DNA of 60,642 bases from Bacteroidota bacterium. Its GTDB lineage: Bacteria > Bacteroidota > Bacteroidia > Chitinophagales > Saprospiraceae. Shown here piece after piece: positions 36,236 through 44,333 of this stretch (positions are counted from its first letter, which is position 1; each line of letters begins with the position of its first letter). The stretch spans positions 1-60,642 of the forward strand of contig JAFMBH010000013.1 in NCBI GenBank assembly GCA_017858735.1. Reading direction: 5' to 3'. Under the pieces are notes generated by a model. That model ran no database searches and had not been told where the DNA came from. It was given only the letters and a program-made list of their open reading frames with translations. Made by a program: the position numbers and the translations under genes.

Positions 36236-37897
36236 ATGACAGAATCTCATCCCTGGTTGAAGAATTATCCTGCCGGCATTCCCGCTAATATTAATCCTGA
36301 TCTATTTCCTAATCTGAATGAACTGATTATCGATGCTTTACATCGGTACGGAAATAAAACAGCCTTTTCCTGCATGGATAAAAAATTAACCTTTAATCAG
36401 GTTAATAAATATGCCGATCATTTTGCTGCCTTTTTGCTTGGCAAAGGGCTTCAACCGGGTGATCGGATTGCCATCATGATGCCTAATCTTTTGCAATATC
36501 CCATTGCTTTGTTCGGTGCTATTCGTGCCGGGTTAGTTGTTGTAAATACTAATCCGCTGTATACGCCCAGGGAAATGCAATATCAATTTGCCGATTCGGG
36601 GGCAAAGGCCATAGTTATTGTTGAAAACTTTGCGTCGAACTTGCAGAAAATTATTGGCGAGACTTCCATTGAACTGGTCATAAAAACCAGTATTGGCGAA
36701 ATGCTCGGTTTCCCAAAGGCACAAATCGTAGATTTTGTGATTAAAAATCTGAAGAAAATGGTACCGGCATATCATTTGCCCAATGCCATTTCATTTTCAA
36801 AAGCATTGGCAGAAGGAAGCCATTTTCCAAAACCTAATATTCACCCACTTCCAGAAGATACCGTGCTTTTACAATATACAGGGGGAACCACGGGGGTGTC
36901 AAAAGGCGCTATGTTGACGCATAGAAATCTGGTAGCTAATGTATTGCAAAATAGAGCCATCATGCAGCCCTATTTGTCGGAAGGCGTTGAAGTGGCGTTA
37001 TGTGCTTTACCGTTATATCATATTTTTGCTTTTACGGTCAATTGCTTATCAATGCTTCAGTTTGGCGCTCATTCGGTATTGGTAACCAATCCGAGAGATA
37101 TCAATGGGTTAATTAAAACGATAAAAAATAATCCGCCCAGTTTAATTACGGGTATTAATACCTTATTTAATGCCTTGTTACAGCAAGATGACTTTGTAAA
37201 ATTAGATTTTTCAAAGTTAAAAGCTACCGTTGGAGGTGGTATGGCGGTTCAAAATCCGGTAGCTGTTGCCTGGGAGAAAATAACGGGTTGTTATCTGGCT
37301 CAGGGATATGGATTGACCGAAACATCCCCCACTTTGTCTGTCAACCCTATTGATGGCAATGGAAAATTGGGAAGTATAGGATTGCCATTGCCTTCTACAA
37401 GCATGAGAATTGTTGATGATAATGGGAAAGTGCTGGAGCCGGGAGAAATTGGGGAAATTCAGGCTTCGGGCCCTCAGATTATGAAAGGTTATTATAATCA
37501 GCCAGAGGAAACGGCGGTTTCGTTGAAAGATGGCTGGTTTTCAACCGGAGATTTGGGCTATATGGAACCTGACGGATTTTTCAGAATTGTAGATCGTAAA
37601 AAAGACATGATCCTCGTTTCGGGCTTTAATGTTTATCCCAATGAAATTGAAGAAGTTCTTGTTTCTCATCCCGATGTGTTAGAAGCGGCGGTAGTAGGCA
37701 TGCAAGACGGTAAATCGGGGGAAGCGGTAAGAGCTTTTGTTGTGTTAAAAAATAAAGGAACCAGTAAAAAGGAATTATTAGCGTATTGCAGGGAAAATTT
37801 AACGGCTTATAAAATACCCAAAGAGATTGTTTTTAAAGATGAATTACCTAAGACCAATGTTGGTAAAATACTTAGGCGAGAGCTGAAATCGGAGTAA
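36236..37897 (+). CDS. fadD: Long-chain fatty acid-CoA ligase
   Basis: This AMP-forming acyl-CoA synthetase activates fatty acids for degradation or lipid synthesis. The P-loop LQYTGGTTGVSKGAM lies near 211, followed by YGLTETSP, GWFSTGDLGY and the DRKKDMILVSGFNVYPNEIEE hinge. It ends with the catalytic lysine in PKTNVGKILRREL. The 553-aa length and the FadD-like linker match the long-chain subfamily. It is the last ordinary gene before the repeat-rich accessory region. Confidence 0.93.
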   Translation: MTESHPWLKNYPAGIPANINPDLFPNLNELIIDALHRYGNKTAFSCMDKKLTFNQVNKYADHFAAFLLGKGLQPGDRIAIMMPNLLQYPIALFGAIRAGLVVVNTNPLYTPREMQYQFADSGAKAIVIVENFASNLQKIIGETSIELVIKTSIGEMLGFPKAQIVDFVIKNLKKMVPAYHLPNAISFSKALAEGSHFPKPNIHPLPEDTVLLQYTGGTTGVSKGAMLTHRNLVANVLQNRAIMQPYLSEGVEVALCALPLYHIFAFTVNCLSMLQFGAHSVLVTNPRDINGLIKTIKNNPPSLITGINTLFNALLQQDDFVKLDFSKLKATVGGGMAVQNPVAVAWEKITGCYLAQGYGLTETSPTLSVNPIDGNGKLGSIGLPLPSTSMRIVDDNGKVLEPGEIGEIQASGPQIMKGYYNQPEETAVSLKDGWFSTGDLGYMEPDGFFRIVDRKKDMILVSGFNVYPNEIEEVLVSHPDVLEAAVVGMQDGKSGEAVRAFVVLKNKGTSKKELLAYCRENLTAYKIPKEIVFKDELPKTNVGKILRRELKSE

Positions 37898-37955
37898 TTA
37901 AGCAGTAGTTAGCGTCTCCATTCAGTCTGAAAAACTTCGTCCGTTATCTTTGCCA

Positions 37956-38128
37956 TATTTTTGCTACTTTATATATGGGGCTAATAGGCCTTTGTAATGG
38001 CAAAGGATAAAAAATGGATGATTTTCTAAGGCTATGCCCGAGATGAATAATTGATTTTTCGACGATAGATTTTATAGGTGAAATTTACCTCTAACACCCG
38101 GTTCTGAATCACGGATTTTAAGGATTAC
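37956..38128 (-). repeat. Dispersed repeat of about 170 bp, copy 2 (inverted)
   Basis: Read on the minus strand, this matches the repeat at 1744-1916. Shared blocks in order are GTAATCCT, AAAAT, ATTCAGAACCG, GTGTTAG, a near-palindrome around GGTAAATTTCACC, CTATCGT, CTTAGAAAATCAT, ATTTTTTATCCTTT and ATTAGCC. It lies just after fadD and its right edge overlaps the 3' end of a doubtful small ORF. No coding potential is apparent in either copy. Confidence 0.65.
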
Positions 38129-38327
38129 CGGATTTCACGGAATATAGCGGGTGAAAGATGCACAGGATTACGCTTTTATGGTGCTTTCCAGAATATTTAA
38201 ATCTATTTAAAGCTGACTTATTCCTGTATTCTCGAATAAATTTGCTAATTCCATTCCGAGCACTTTCAGTTAATGGCTCGCTTTTAATAATAAAATCAAC
38301 ACCTTTTGGTTCTCTGATATGTCCCAT
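38118..38327 (-). CDS. Small hypothetical protein, possibly decayed
   Basis: The first 37 codons (MGHIREPKGVDFIIKSEPLT, then ESARNGISKFIREYRNK) look like a genuine small protein with an EPKGVDFxIxSxPLT-type N-terminus and an amphipathic helix. The remaining 32 residues run into the dispersed repeat and look non-coding. Just upstream on the same strand, 38330-38395, a second frame reads KLGVYTLVGHRMIIPTDIL before merging into this start, which suggests the eroded end of a preceding gene. I cannot assign a function. The rest of the 37898-38529 spacer shows no further gene. Confidence 0.35.
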   Translation of the reverse strand: MGHIREPKGVDFIIKSEPLTESARNGISKFIREYRNKSALNRFKYSGKHHKSVILCIFHPLYSVKSGNP

Positions 38328-38529
38328 TATTATGATTTAAAATATCAGTTGGAATGATCATTCTATGACCGACTAAAGTATATACGCCTAATTTATTCTG
38401 ATAGTGTTCTATAGAAATGAGACTTTATAAGCAGGTGCAACTAGATTTCCAGCAACTCCTTCACAAAGTTTATTATTGGCAATATTAAATAGGGCGTTTT
38501 CGGTAGGTTTTATGTTTTCCCCTATTTAT

Positions 38530-39372
38530 TTATCTGTTGTTTAAGAAATTATTGAATTCAGTCTTCGCTATTTGGCTTTGAAAAAGTGCAGTATGACCTC
38601 CTGGTATTTCAACAAATTGACGATTTTGACAATTTGTACAATTTAATACATCTTGTTTAAAAGTTGGCCAAGAATACATTTGAATTGCCATATCATCTAA
38701 TCCTTGTACAAATAATATATCCGATTTAAAACCATTTGTGAAATTAAGTAATGACCTTTGCTGGTAGACATTAGAATTTACAACGGTAGTCCCATATACA
38801 TTTTTTAAATTATTACAAGAATAACTTGCAGGTGCTTGTCTATTTTCTTCTAATTGACATCTATAAACTAAATTCAAAGGACCAGGTGCATTTGCTATTA
38901 CACCGTCAGTTTGATGCATAGTGTTAAGCCGAGTAACCAAATAGCCACCTTGTGAATGTCCTGCTAAAAATATTTTTTTTACCGTAACACCTAATTCTTG
39001 ATTTGCTTTGTGTTTAACCCATAACAAAGCAGCCTCTGCTTGCTGGATATTGTCGCCAAACAATATATTAAGTTGAGGATGTGCTACACTTACAACCATC
39101 ATATCTTGCCGGTTCAAAATATTTTTAAACTGATTAAGAGTAGTTTCGGCAGCAGGCAAAATATCTGAATCACTTTGCACAGTACCGTGATATGTAATTA
39201 ATACAGCAAATTCATTACCTGTGGGTTTATCTATTATTACATCTACGTTTATATTATTGTAAGAAATAGATTTCGTAATTCTATAAGCCGAAGGATTAAG
39301 ATTAGGCTGGTCTGCTGTATTGTCTTTTTTACACGATAAAAACAACAATAACAATGGTGCCAATAATTTCAT
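38530..39372 (-). CDS. Alpha/beta-hydrolase fold lipoprotein
   Basis: The 280-aa protein has a short lipoprotein signal (LLLLFLSC, cysteine about residue 14) and an alpha/beta-hydrolase core. The oxyanion region is VLITYHGTV, the nucleophile elbow is GHSQGG, an Asp lies in VQGLDDMA and the catalytic His is in PGGHTALF. It is likely an esterase or peptidase-like enzyme anchored in the envelope. Its flanks carry decayed fragments, so it belongs to the accessory segment. The substrate is unknown. Confidence 0.72.
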   Translation of the reverse strand: MKLLAPLLLLFLSCKKDNTADQPNLNPSAYRITKSISYNNINVDVIIDKPTGNEFAVLITYHGTVQSDSDILPAAETTLNQFKNILNRQDMMVVSVAHPQLNILFGDNIQQAEAALLWVKHKANQELGVTVKKIFLAGHSQGGYLVTRLNTMHQTDGVIANAPGPLNLVYRCQLEENRQAPASYSCNNLKNVYGTTVVNSNVYQQRSLLNFTNGFKSDILFVQGLDDMAIQMYSWPTFKQDVLNCTNCQNRQFVEIPGGHTALFQSQIAKTEFNNFLNNR

Positions 39373-39507
39373 AAACTACATTTTTAAATATTTCATTCAT
39401 ACAATTTTCATATTAGACTGTTTTTATCTTAAAAGGTTTAATCTTCTCGCGAATAAACTTAACGCATAACTAGTGTATAACCTAATCAAACTTTCGCGCT
39501 ATACACC

Positions 39508-39756
39508 TCAATAGGTATTTCTTGCAATGGATGATCTTACTTGTTCCTTATCTAAGGCCTCGCCCTCAATTTCTGTTGATTTAATAATTTCTTGGGTTAA
39601 GATTTCAAGATTTGCTTCGCTTCGTAATTCAAACCCTAACATCCCCATTTTCCCAATTAACTTGCCTTGTCTATTTCTTACCATAGAAAGCAATGGTAAT
39701 AACTTCTCGCTATTCCATTCAAATATTGGCCAATTTGATTGCTCGTAAATATACAT
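39508..39756 (-). pseudogene. Truncated N-terminus of a Fic family protein (DUF4172)
   Basis: The 82 codons match the N-terminal DUF4172 segment of Fic AMP-transferase proteins: IYEQSNWPIFEWNSEKLLPL, then VRNRQGKLIGKMGMLGFELR, EIIKSTEIEGE and VRSSIAR. The frame then stops after two further residues. The Fic catalytic core (HPFxDGNGR) is absent from the window. This is therefore a broken fragment of a longer gene of roughly 370 aa. It keeps the inhibitory-helix-like S/TxIEGE motif. The start is an ATG. Confidence 0.7.
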
Positions 39757-39780
39757 TTAAGTTTTATCTCCGCATTATTT

Positions 39781-39807
39781 GCGTGGAATAAACCGGTTAT
39801 TCTCCGC
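39781..39807. repeat. Inverted repeat between Fic fragment and XRE gene
   Basis: GCGTGGAATAA and TTATTCTCCGC form an imperfect 11-bp hairpin with an ACCGG loop, and a short CCGCATTATTTGCG hairpin lies directly to its left. It sits just downstream of the minus-strand XRE gene, so it may end the DUF2975/XRE transcript, but it has no U run. It could also be the scar of a recombination event, since the neighbouring Fic gene is broken. Confidence 0.35.
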
Positions 39808-39841
39808 ATAGACATTACTAGCCTTTGCCACTAAGGTGCTG

Positions 39842-40069
39842 CTAGCGGTTCGTTGTTTTAACATCATCCTTTTTATATTCTAAAATATCAGCTGGTTGGC
39901 AGTCCAAGGCATTACAAATAGATTCTAAAGTACTAAATCTAATTGCTTTTGCTTTTCCTGTCTTTAAGATGGAAAGGTTTGATAAGGTCAAATCAACTCT
40001 TTCTGAAAGTTCATTGAGAGAGATTTTACGCTTAGCCATCATCACATCTAAGTTTACAATGATTGGCAT
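39842..40069 (-). CDS. XRE family helix-turn-helix regulator (YozG-like)
   Basis: This compact 75-aa Cro/C1-type DNA-binding protein has the helix-turn-helix at about residues 18-60 (ISLNELSERVDLTLSNLSIL, then AIRFSTLESICNALDCQPADILEY). It lies 3 bases downstream of a DUF2975 membrane protein. This pair recurs in many bacteria, with the regulator probably controlling its own operon. A palindrome in the promoter at 40646-40660 is a candidate operator. Confidence 0.9.
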   Translation of the reverse strand: MPIIVNLDVMMAKRKISLNELSERVDLTLSNLSILKTGKAKAIRFSTLESICNALDCQPADILEYKKDDVKTTNR

Positions 40070-40072
40070 GGC

Positions 40073-40609
40073 TTAGACAGTTAAATCGTTTTCGTTTTGC
40101 AATTCAATTCCTTTTTTGAATACCTGTGAGATTACAAATAATATCGCAGCCATCATCAGAAATGCAGCCGCATCGTTCCAGTACTTTTCTACATGACTAA
40201 CTTCATAACCTCTATGGATAAGTCGTTTAGTATATTGACGAGCAATGACACTGACAATAGCAATAAATACTACTTCATAACTAATTTTTTCAATCAGTTT
40301 TGCGATTTCAATATCAAAGGGTTTTACCAGATTCAGTTTCTGGAAGATCTTCACTACCAGGTAAAACAGGTAAGCCTTTAGCACAGCCAGTGCCACCACA
40401 AAGCCCATCAAACCAACAAATTGTGGAAATTGGTTTGCATACATTTCTGAGAGGTCTAAGCCCTTGTAGATATCTTGGCTGGCATTGGGCTTAAACAAAG
40501 TGAACAGGAAATTGAAAATCAAGGCCCCGGCCTCTATGAATAGACCTATAAAAGCAATCCAGGACACAACATGTAACACTTTTAGAATAACATCATTTTT
40601 CTTTGACAT
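40073..40609 (-). CDS. DUF2975 family membrane protein
   Basis: This 178-aa protein has four transmembrane helices (about 10-35, 58-82, 105-125, 145-165) and the DUF2975 pattern LKAYLFYLVVKIFQKLNLVKPFDIEIAKLIEKISY in the middle. It forms an operon with the downstream XRE regulator. Its function is unknown; in the family it is always membrane-bound and linked to a small HTH protein, which suggests a sensor or partner role. The start ATG lies about 20 bases after a good promoter. Confidence 0.87.
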   Translation of the reverse strand: MSKKNDVILKVLHVVSWIAFIGLFIEAGALIFNFLFTLFKPNASQDIYKGLDLSEMYANQFPQFVGLMGFVVALAVLKAYLFYLVVKIFQKLNLVKPFDIEIAKLIEKISYEVVFIAIVSVIARQYTKRLIHRGYEVSHVEKYWNDAAAFLMMAAILFVISQVFKKGIELQNENDLTV

Positions 40610-40628
40610 AAGCTTTAAAATTATGATG

Positions 40629-40660
40629 CAAATATAATAAATAAATATTGATAATCAATA
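40629..40660 (-). promoter_or_regulatory. Promoter and candidate XRE operator for the DUF2975/XRE operon
   Basis: On the minus strand the -7 box TATATTTG (40636-40629) fits the Bacteroidota consensus TAnnTTTG, and a TTG at 40658-40656 lies 19 bases upstream, the expected -33 spacing. The -33 element is inside the perfect palindrome TATTGAT-A-ATCAATA (40646-40660), a likely binding site for the XRE regulator. The predicted leader is short, about 15 bases. The rest of the spacer up to 40937 shows no gene. Confidence 0.6.
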
Positions 40661-40937
40661 AAAATTGATTAATATTAAATATATTTTTTCAAATGTACTT
40701 TTGGAAAACTAATGTTGGCTGTAGTTTTATTTTGTCTTTTCAAATATGCTTTGCCCATAATTTGTTTTATGTCCAGAAAATAGAGCTGCGCAAGTGCTTC
40801 TTATCCGCATGATTTTATGCTAACCCTTGAATAATGGGCGCATCGTTTGAAAAATAGGCGCTATCAATCATTTTAAGTTATTTATAAGCGCTAATGACCT
40901 CACAGCCTCTACATTTTCCCATTTCATACCTGATTAT

Positions 40938-42191
40938 TTAGGCACCTAAAGAAGCAAAAGAAATTACGTTGATTCCATCCTTTCGGGTATAACTTATACC
41001 AGTGCCTGTAATGATATTTATGGATTTAGGTGCAGACGATTTGGCCATGTCGAGTTGATTCACAAATTTCTTCAAATTTTCAGCAGCTTCCTCAATCTGG
41101 CTCGTTCCCAATTTGATTTCAAATGCGCACCAATCGCCATTTTGTTTCTGTACAATGCTATCAACTTCCAACCCTCCTGAGTCGCGATAATGGTATACTT
41201 TGGCGTCATTGGCTTGTGCATACACTCTTAAATCATGAACTACCATTGATTCGAAAAGAAACCCTGTGAATTTCAAATCGTTTAATAAGGTGGTTTGATT
41301 TGCAGCAAGAGCCGCTACTGCCAGTGACACGTCCGTAAAATGTCGTTTGGGTGATGTTCGCAGTGAGTAAGATGAGCGAATATGGGTATTCCATGCAGGT
41401 TGGTCTTCCATAATCATTAGGCGATTCAGGGTATCTAAATAATCATAAATGGTTGGTCTGGACACGCCCCGGTTTTCGTGGATGCGAATATCTTTTTCCA
41501 ACACGGTATGATCAGCCAATGTAGCTGTATTTCGTGCCAGAGACTGCAACAAACTTTTGATTTTCAGAGGATCTCGTCGAGATTGAGATACTCGGCTCAT
41601 ATCGACTTCTGCGAGTAATTCTACATAGGCACGATTCAAGTCAATGGCTTGATCGACGGTGATATTCAACATAGAAGGGAATCCCCCTTTGATAATTTGA
41701 TTTACGATCAAATCTAAATCTGTATGCTCGTCTTGAATTTCAATACTCTTCCCATCAAATAAACTACCTAAACTCACTGCTGAAGTAGAAAGACCCAACT
41801 CCTGCCACGACATAGTTCTCATATTAACAATGGTAAACCGCCCAGCACCAGAATGTGTTTTACTGTCTTCAGCCGGATTAGCAGAACCTGTTAGAATAAA
41901 TTGTCCAGTTTTTTTACGATCATCTACTTCGTGCCTCACGTGATCCCATAATTTAGGAATTACTTGCCATTCATCAATCAATCGAGGGGTATCGCCGAGC
42001 AATAAACGCCGGGGTGCCGTGTCAAACATGATTTGTATTTGTTCTTCTCTATCCAAATGGAGAACGCTTTTTGCTAATTGTTTTGCCGACTCAGTTTTAC
42101 CACAAGCCTTTGCCCCTCGTATTAAAACAGCGCCAGATGCCGACAATTTGCGCTGCAATTCTTTGTCTGTTATTCTGTCCTTATATATCAT
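40938..42191 (-). CDS. DUF4143/AAA family ATPase
   Basis: The 417-aa protein has an AAA_14-type ATPase domain (about 15-160) with P-loop GAKACGKT at 26-33, Walker B-like RLIDEWQ and sensor ILTGSANP. A winged-helix-like region follows (about 195-260), then a DUF4143 nuclease-like domain (about 265-400) with DSGGLEVDSIV and AFEIKLG, resembling the D/E-x-K core of restriction-like folds. The family is common in accessory regions of Bacteroidota, and its role is not established. The gene is preceded by 23-bp direct repeats. No partner gene is evident. Confidence 0.87.
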   Translation of the reverse strand: MIYKDRITDKELQRKLSASGAVLIRGAKACGKTESAKQLAKSVLHLDREEQIQIMFDTAPRRLLLGDTPRLIDEWQVIPKLWDHVRHEVDDRKKTGQFILTGSANPAEDSKTHSGAGRFTIVNMRTMSWQELGLSTSAVSLGSLFDGKSIEIQDEHTDLDLIVNQIIKGGFPSMLNITVDQAIDLNRAYVELLAEVDMSRVSQSRRDPLKIKSLLQSLARNTATLADHTVLEKDIRIHENRGVSRPTIYDYLDTLNRLMIMEDQPAWNTHIRSSYSLRTSPKRHFTDVSLAVAALAANQTTLLNDLKFTGFLFESMVVHDLRVYAQANDAKVYHYRDSGGLEVDSIVQKQNGDWCAFEIKLGTSQIEEAAENLKKFVNQLDMAKSSAPKSINIITGTGISYTRKDGINVISFASLGA

Positions 42192-42215
42192 GTTGTCTCT
42201 TTTTCAATTCAAAGA

Positions 42216-42307
42216 TAATCGTATTTTACATATTTTGAGTATTTCACTTTACACTTTTGGAGCATTTTACTTTACATATTTATAGCAAACCACTTTACAC
42301 TTTCTGG
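42216..42307 (-). repeat. Tandem 23-bp iterons upstream of the DUF4143 ATPase gene
   Basis: Three clear 23-base units at 42239-42261, 42262-42284 and 42285-42307, plus a degenerate one at 42216-42238, lie directly upstream of the ATPase start at 42191. Each has an identical-phase core, TTTACA on the plus strand (ACTTTACA in the clear units; TGTAAAGT on the minus strand). The exact two-helical-turn period suggests cooperative protein binding on one face of the DNA. The remaining 42308-42533 stretch has short open frames in several phases, none convincing. Confidence 0.7.
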
Positions 42308-42533
42308 CTTGAAGGTTTCTTTTAAAGTATTTTCTTTGATGGGTTTGATGGAGAAAAGTTTATTCAGCCAAATGGCAAGTGAGAATAGCCCAACGTTTCA
42401 CTTCGGGATTTCCGGTCATAGTAATGCCAGTTATCCGTGCCATTTTGTCGAAATTAAAAGTCCCGGAATAATGGGGTTTAGCCATTATTTTTCATCAACC
42501 TCACGCTCTACTAAATCCTTTACAACATGGTGT

Positions 42534-42942
42534 TTAAACGCCAAATTGTGTCAAGTGGTGGTCAAGGTGTTTACTGAACATTGTGCTCCATTCTTGTGCG
42601 GTCAAAACACCAAATGAATGGGATTCTTTTCCGTCAAAATAAGTTTCTCCAAGTTGTTGTGTCTTGTTTAGATAATCTTAAAAATTGTGATCCGGTTTGT
42701 ACATTCTTTTTGTACGGTTTTTGGCCAACTATGGCATTTTTTACAAATAGTATTAACATTAATTTTACAAAGCCATTTGGTTTTGGGTGAATATTTTCAT
42801 ATTGCAATTCGTAGGTAACATTGCAATGTGCCATCATTTTTGCGACGTCCATTTTACCCCAGATTGGTTTTGTATTCGGTGTTAATTTGTCGATTCGGCT
42901 TATAAATTCTGCCGTGTCTTGTTCATTAAATGAATTTTTCAT
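42534..42942 (-). pseudogene. Broken DUF1569 family gene
   Basis: The 5' part from the ATG at 42942 encodes MKNSFNEQDTAEFISRIDKL, then WGKMDVAKMMAHCNVTYELQ and PKPNGFVKLMLILFVKNA, a good DUF1569 start. After about 100 codons the frame shifts. In another frame the typical C-terminus continues: GETYFDGKESHSFGVLT, then EWSTMFSKHLDHHLTQFGV and a stop at 42534. The middle is also shorter than expected, so a deletion plus frameshift near 42640-42665 has inactivated the gene. The family has a DinB-like four-helix fold of unknown role. Confidence 0.75.
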
Positions 42943-42962
42943 TTGCTTTATTTTTTTTAACA

Positions 42963-43517
42963 TCATTTATCATCTAAAAATCGGAACGAATAGGTATGTC
43001 CTTCCTGTAAGTCCTGTGGGTCATTGTACAAAAGGCAAATGACAACCTTTCCGCGGCCCTCCCTGTGTATGGCAATCAGCCGGCAGTAGGCGTAATATCC
43101 CAGCGCTATTTTGGGTGGAAACTGGTAGATTTTGCCGGAATCGCATTGGTACCAGTCAAATAGCTCATCTTCACTTAATTCTCTGGCAGTAACCACACTA
43201 TTTTCTTCATTTTTACATATATGAAGAACCAAACGATAAACGGTCATGTCAGGAGGAAAATGACTGCTGGAGGTGTCGGGTAAAAACATATAACGAATTT
43301 CTCGCTTGTGTTTTCTGTCCGAAAGGATTACATCCCACTGAGGTACATCCTCCTTTTCGTTGTTGAAAAACGAGGTATTTCTGTATTCAGCATCCAGGGG
43401 AAGTAATATCTCCCCGTTCAATTGAGTAATCTTATTTTTTACCGAATCCGGCAATACTACCTGACCTGCTGCATTCAGCGAAAAAAGAAGGAGGAAAAGG
43501 ACAGGCAATAGGGGCAT
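42963..43517 (-). CDS. Secreted hypothetical protein
   Basis: The 184-aa protein has a signal peptide at about 1-19 (LLLFSLNAAGQ) and a mature beta-rich domain with no family I recognise. Features include ILLPLDAEYRNTSFFNN and a cysteine pair in LHICKNEE and DWYQCDSG. It is 7 bases after a small hydrophilic gene on the same strand, so the two may be cotranscribed. Confidence 0.6.
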   Translation of the reverse strand: MPLLPVLFLLLFSLNAAGQVVLPDSVKNKITQLNGEILLPLDAEYRNTSFFNNEKEDVPQWDVILSDRKHKREIRYMFLPDTSSSHFPPDMTVYRLVLHICKNEENSVVTARELSEDELFDWYQCDSGKIYQFPPKIALGYYAYCRLIAIHREGRGKVVICLLYNDPQDLQEGHTYSFRFLDDK

Positions 43518-43524
43518 AAGGTAT

Positions 43525-43722
43525 TCAACGCTTAAGGATCTTTTCTTTTATGGCAATGATCCGATGAGGGGCAGGCTGATATTGAGACAATGATCTTTTG
43601 ACCAAATAGGGAATATCTATCTGCTCGAAATAATCGGGTTCTGTCGTATTTTCTTTCAAGGATTCTCCTTCCTTTTGATCTTCTGACAGCTGGTCTGGGT
43701 GAAATTTTTCAATATTTGTCAT
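43525..43722 (-). CDS. Small hydrophilic hypothetical protein
   Basis: From the ATG at 43722 the product is 65 aa, acidic in its first half (HPDQLSEDQKEGESLKENTT) and basic at the end (HRIIAIKEKILKR). The longer frame from 43791 is unlikely because it runs close to the divergent acetyltransferase promoter. I know no family. Tight spacing to the next gene supports a real operon. Confidence 0.5.
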   Translation of the reverse strand: MTNIEKFHPDQLSEDQKEGESLKENTTEPDYFEQIDIPYLVKRSLSQYQPAPHRIIAIKEKILKR

Positions 43723-43802
43723 AAGGTTAAAATCTTGCGGGTGAAATAGGTATCTTCCACAAATGTAGGGTATATTTATAGAATAATGCAAATGATTTTA
43801 CT

Positions 43803-44327
43803 ATGGAAAAATTACCAATCATCCTTTTGGAAAATAAAAAAGTAATATTAACGCCGCTGCTTGAAAGTGATTTTGAAAGATTGTTCGAGGTGGCTTCCGA
43901 TAAAATGATTTGGGTACAGCATCCTAATCCGGATAGGTTTAAACGGGAAGTTTTTGAGAAGTATTTTGAAGGGGCCATCCAATCTGAAGGGGCTTTTTTA
44001 ATTTCAAATGCAGTTACAGGGGATGTTATTGGTTCCACCCGATTTTATGATTATGATGCTAAAGCTCGACTCATAAAAATTGGCTACACTTTTTTTTCAA
44101 GAGTTTGTTGGGGAAATCATTTTAATAAAGAAGTTAAATGGCTTATGCTACATTACGCCTTCAACTATGTTGATAAGGTTCATTTTGAGGTTGGGGCCCA
44201 AAATATCAGGTCCCAAAAAGCGATGGAGCGATTGGGTGCTGAAAAGATATTTGAACAAGAAGTTACCTATTATGGGGAGCTACCCAAACATAATTTCGTT
44301 TATGAAATGAAAAAAGGGCTTGGATAG
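43803..44327 (+). CDS. GNAT family N-acetyltransferase (RimJ/RimL type)
   Basis: The 174-aa protein has an acetyl-CoA-dependent GNAT fold. It starts with VILTPLLESDFERLFEVASD and contains VIGSTRFYDYD (strand beta-4) and IGYTFFSRVCWGNHFNKEVKWLML-like motif A. It ends with VGAQNIRSQKAMERLGAE and YEMKKG, as in RimJ/RimL-like enzymes that acetylate protein N-termini or small amines. The canonical R/Q-x-x-G-x-G/A motif appears in a modified form (VCWGNHFNKE). The substrate is unknown. It is convergent with the dehydrogenase gene, 6 bases away. Confidence 0.88.
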   Translation: MEKLPIILLENKKVILTPLLESDFERLFEVASDKMIWVQHPNPDRFKREVFEKYFEGAIQSEGAFLISNAVTGDVIGSTRFYDYDAKARLIKIGYTFFSRVCWGNHFNKEVKWLMLHYAFNYVDKVHFEVGAQNIRSQKAMERLGAEKIFEQEVTYYGELPKHNFVYEMKKGLG

Positions 44328-44333
44328 CGTCTT

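Noticed and set aside
39457-39507. Integron attC-like site (GTGTATA...TATACAC)
   Set aside because: The 7-bp inverted repeat lacks the paired R and L box consensus, and no integrase or cassette array is visible.
42309-42617. 102-codon plus-strand frame between the iterons and the DUF1569 pseudogene
   Set aside because: Its second half is antisense to the conserved DUF1569 C-terminus, and the first half shows no family or good composition.
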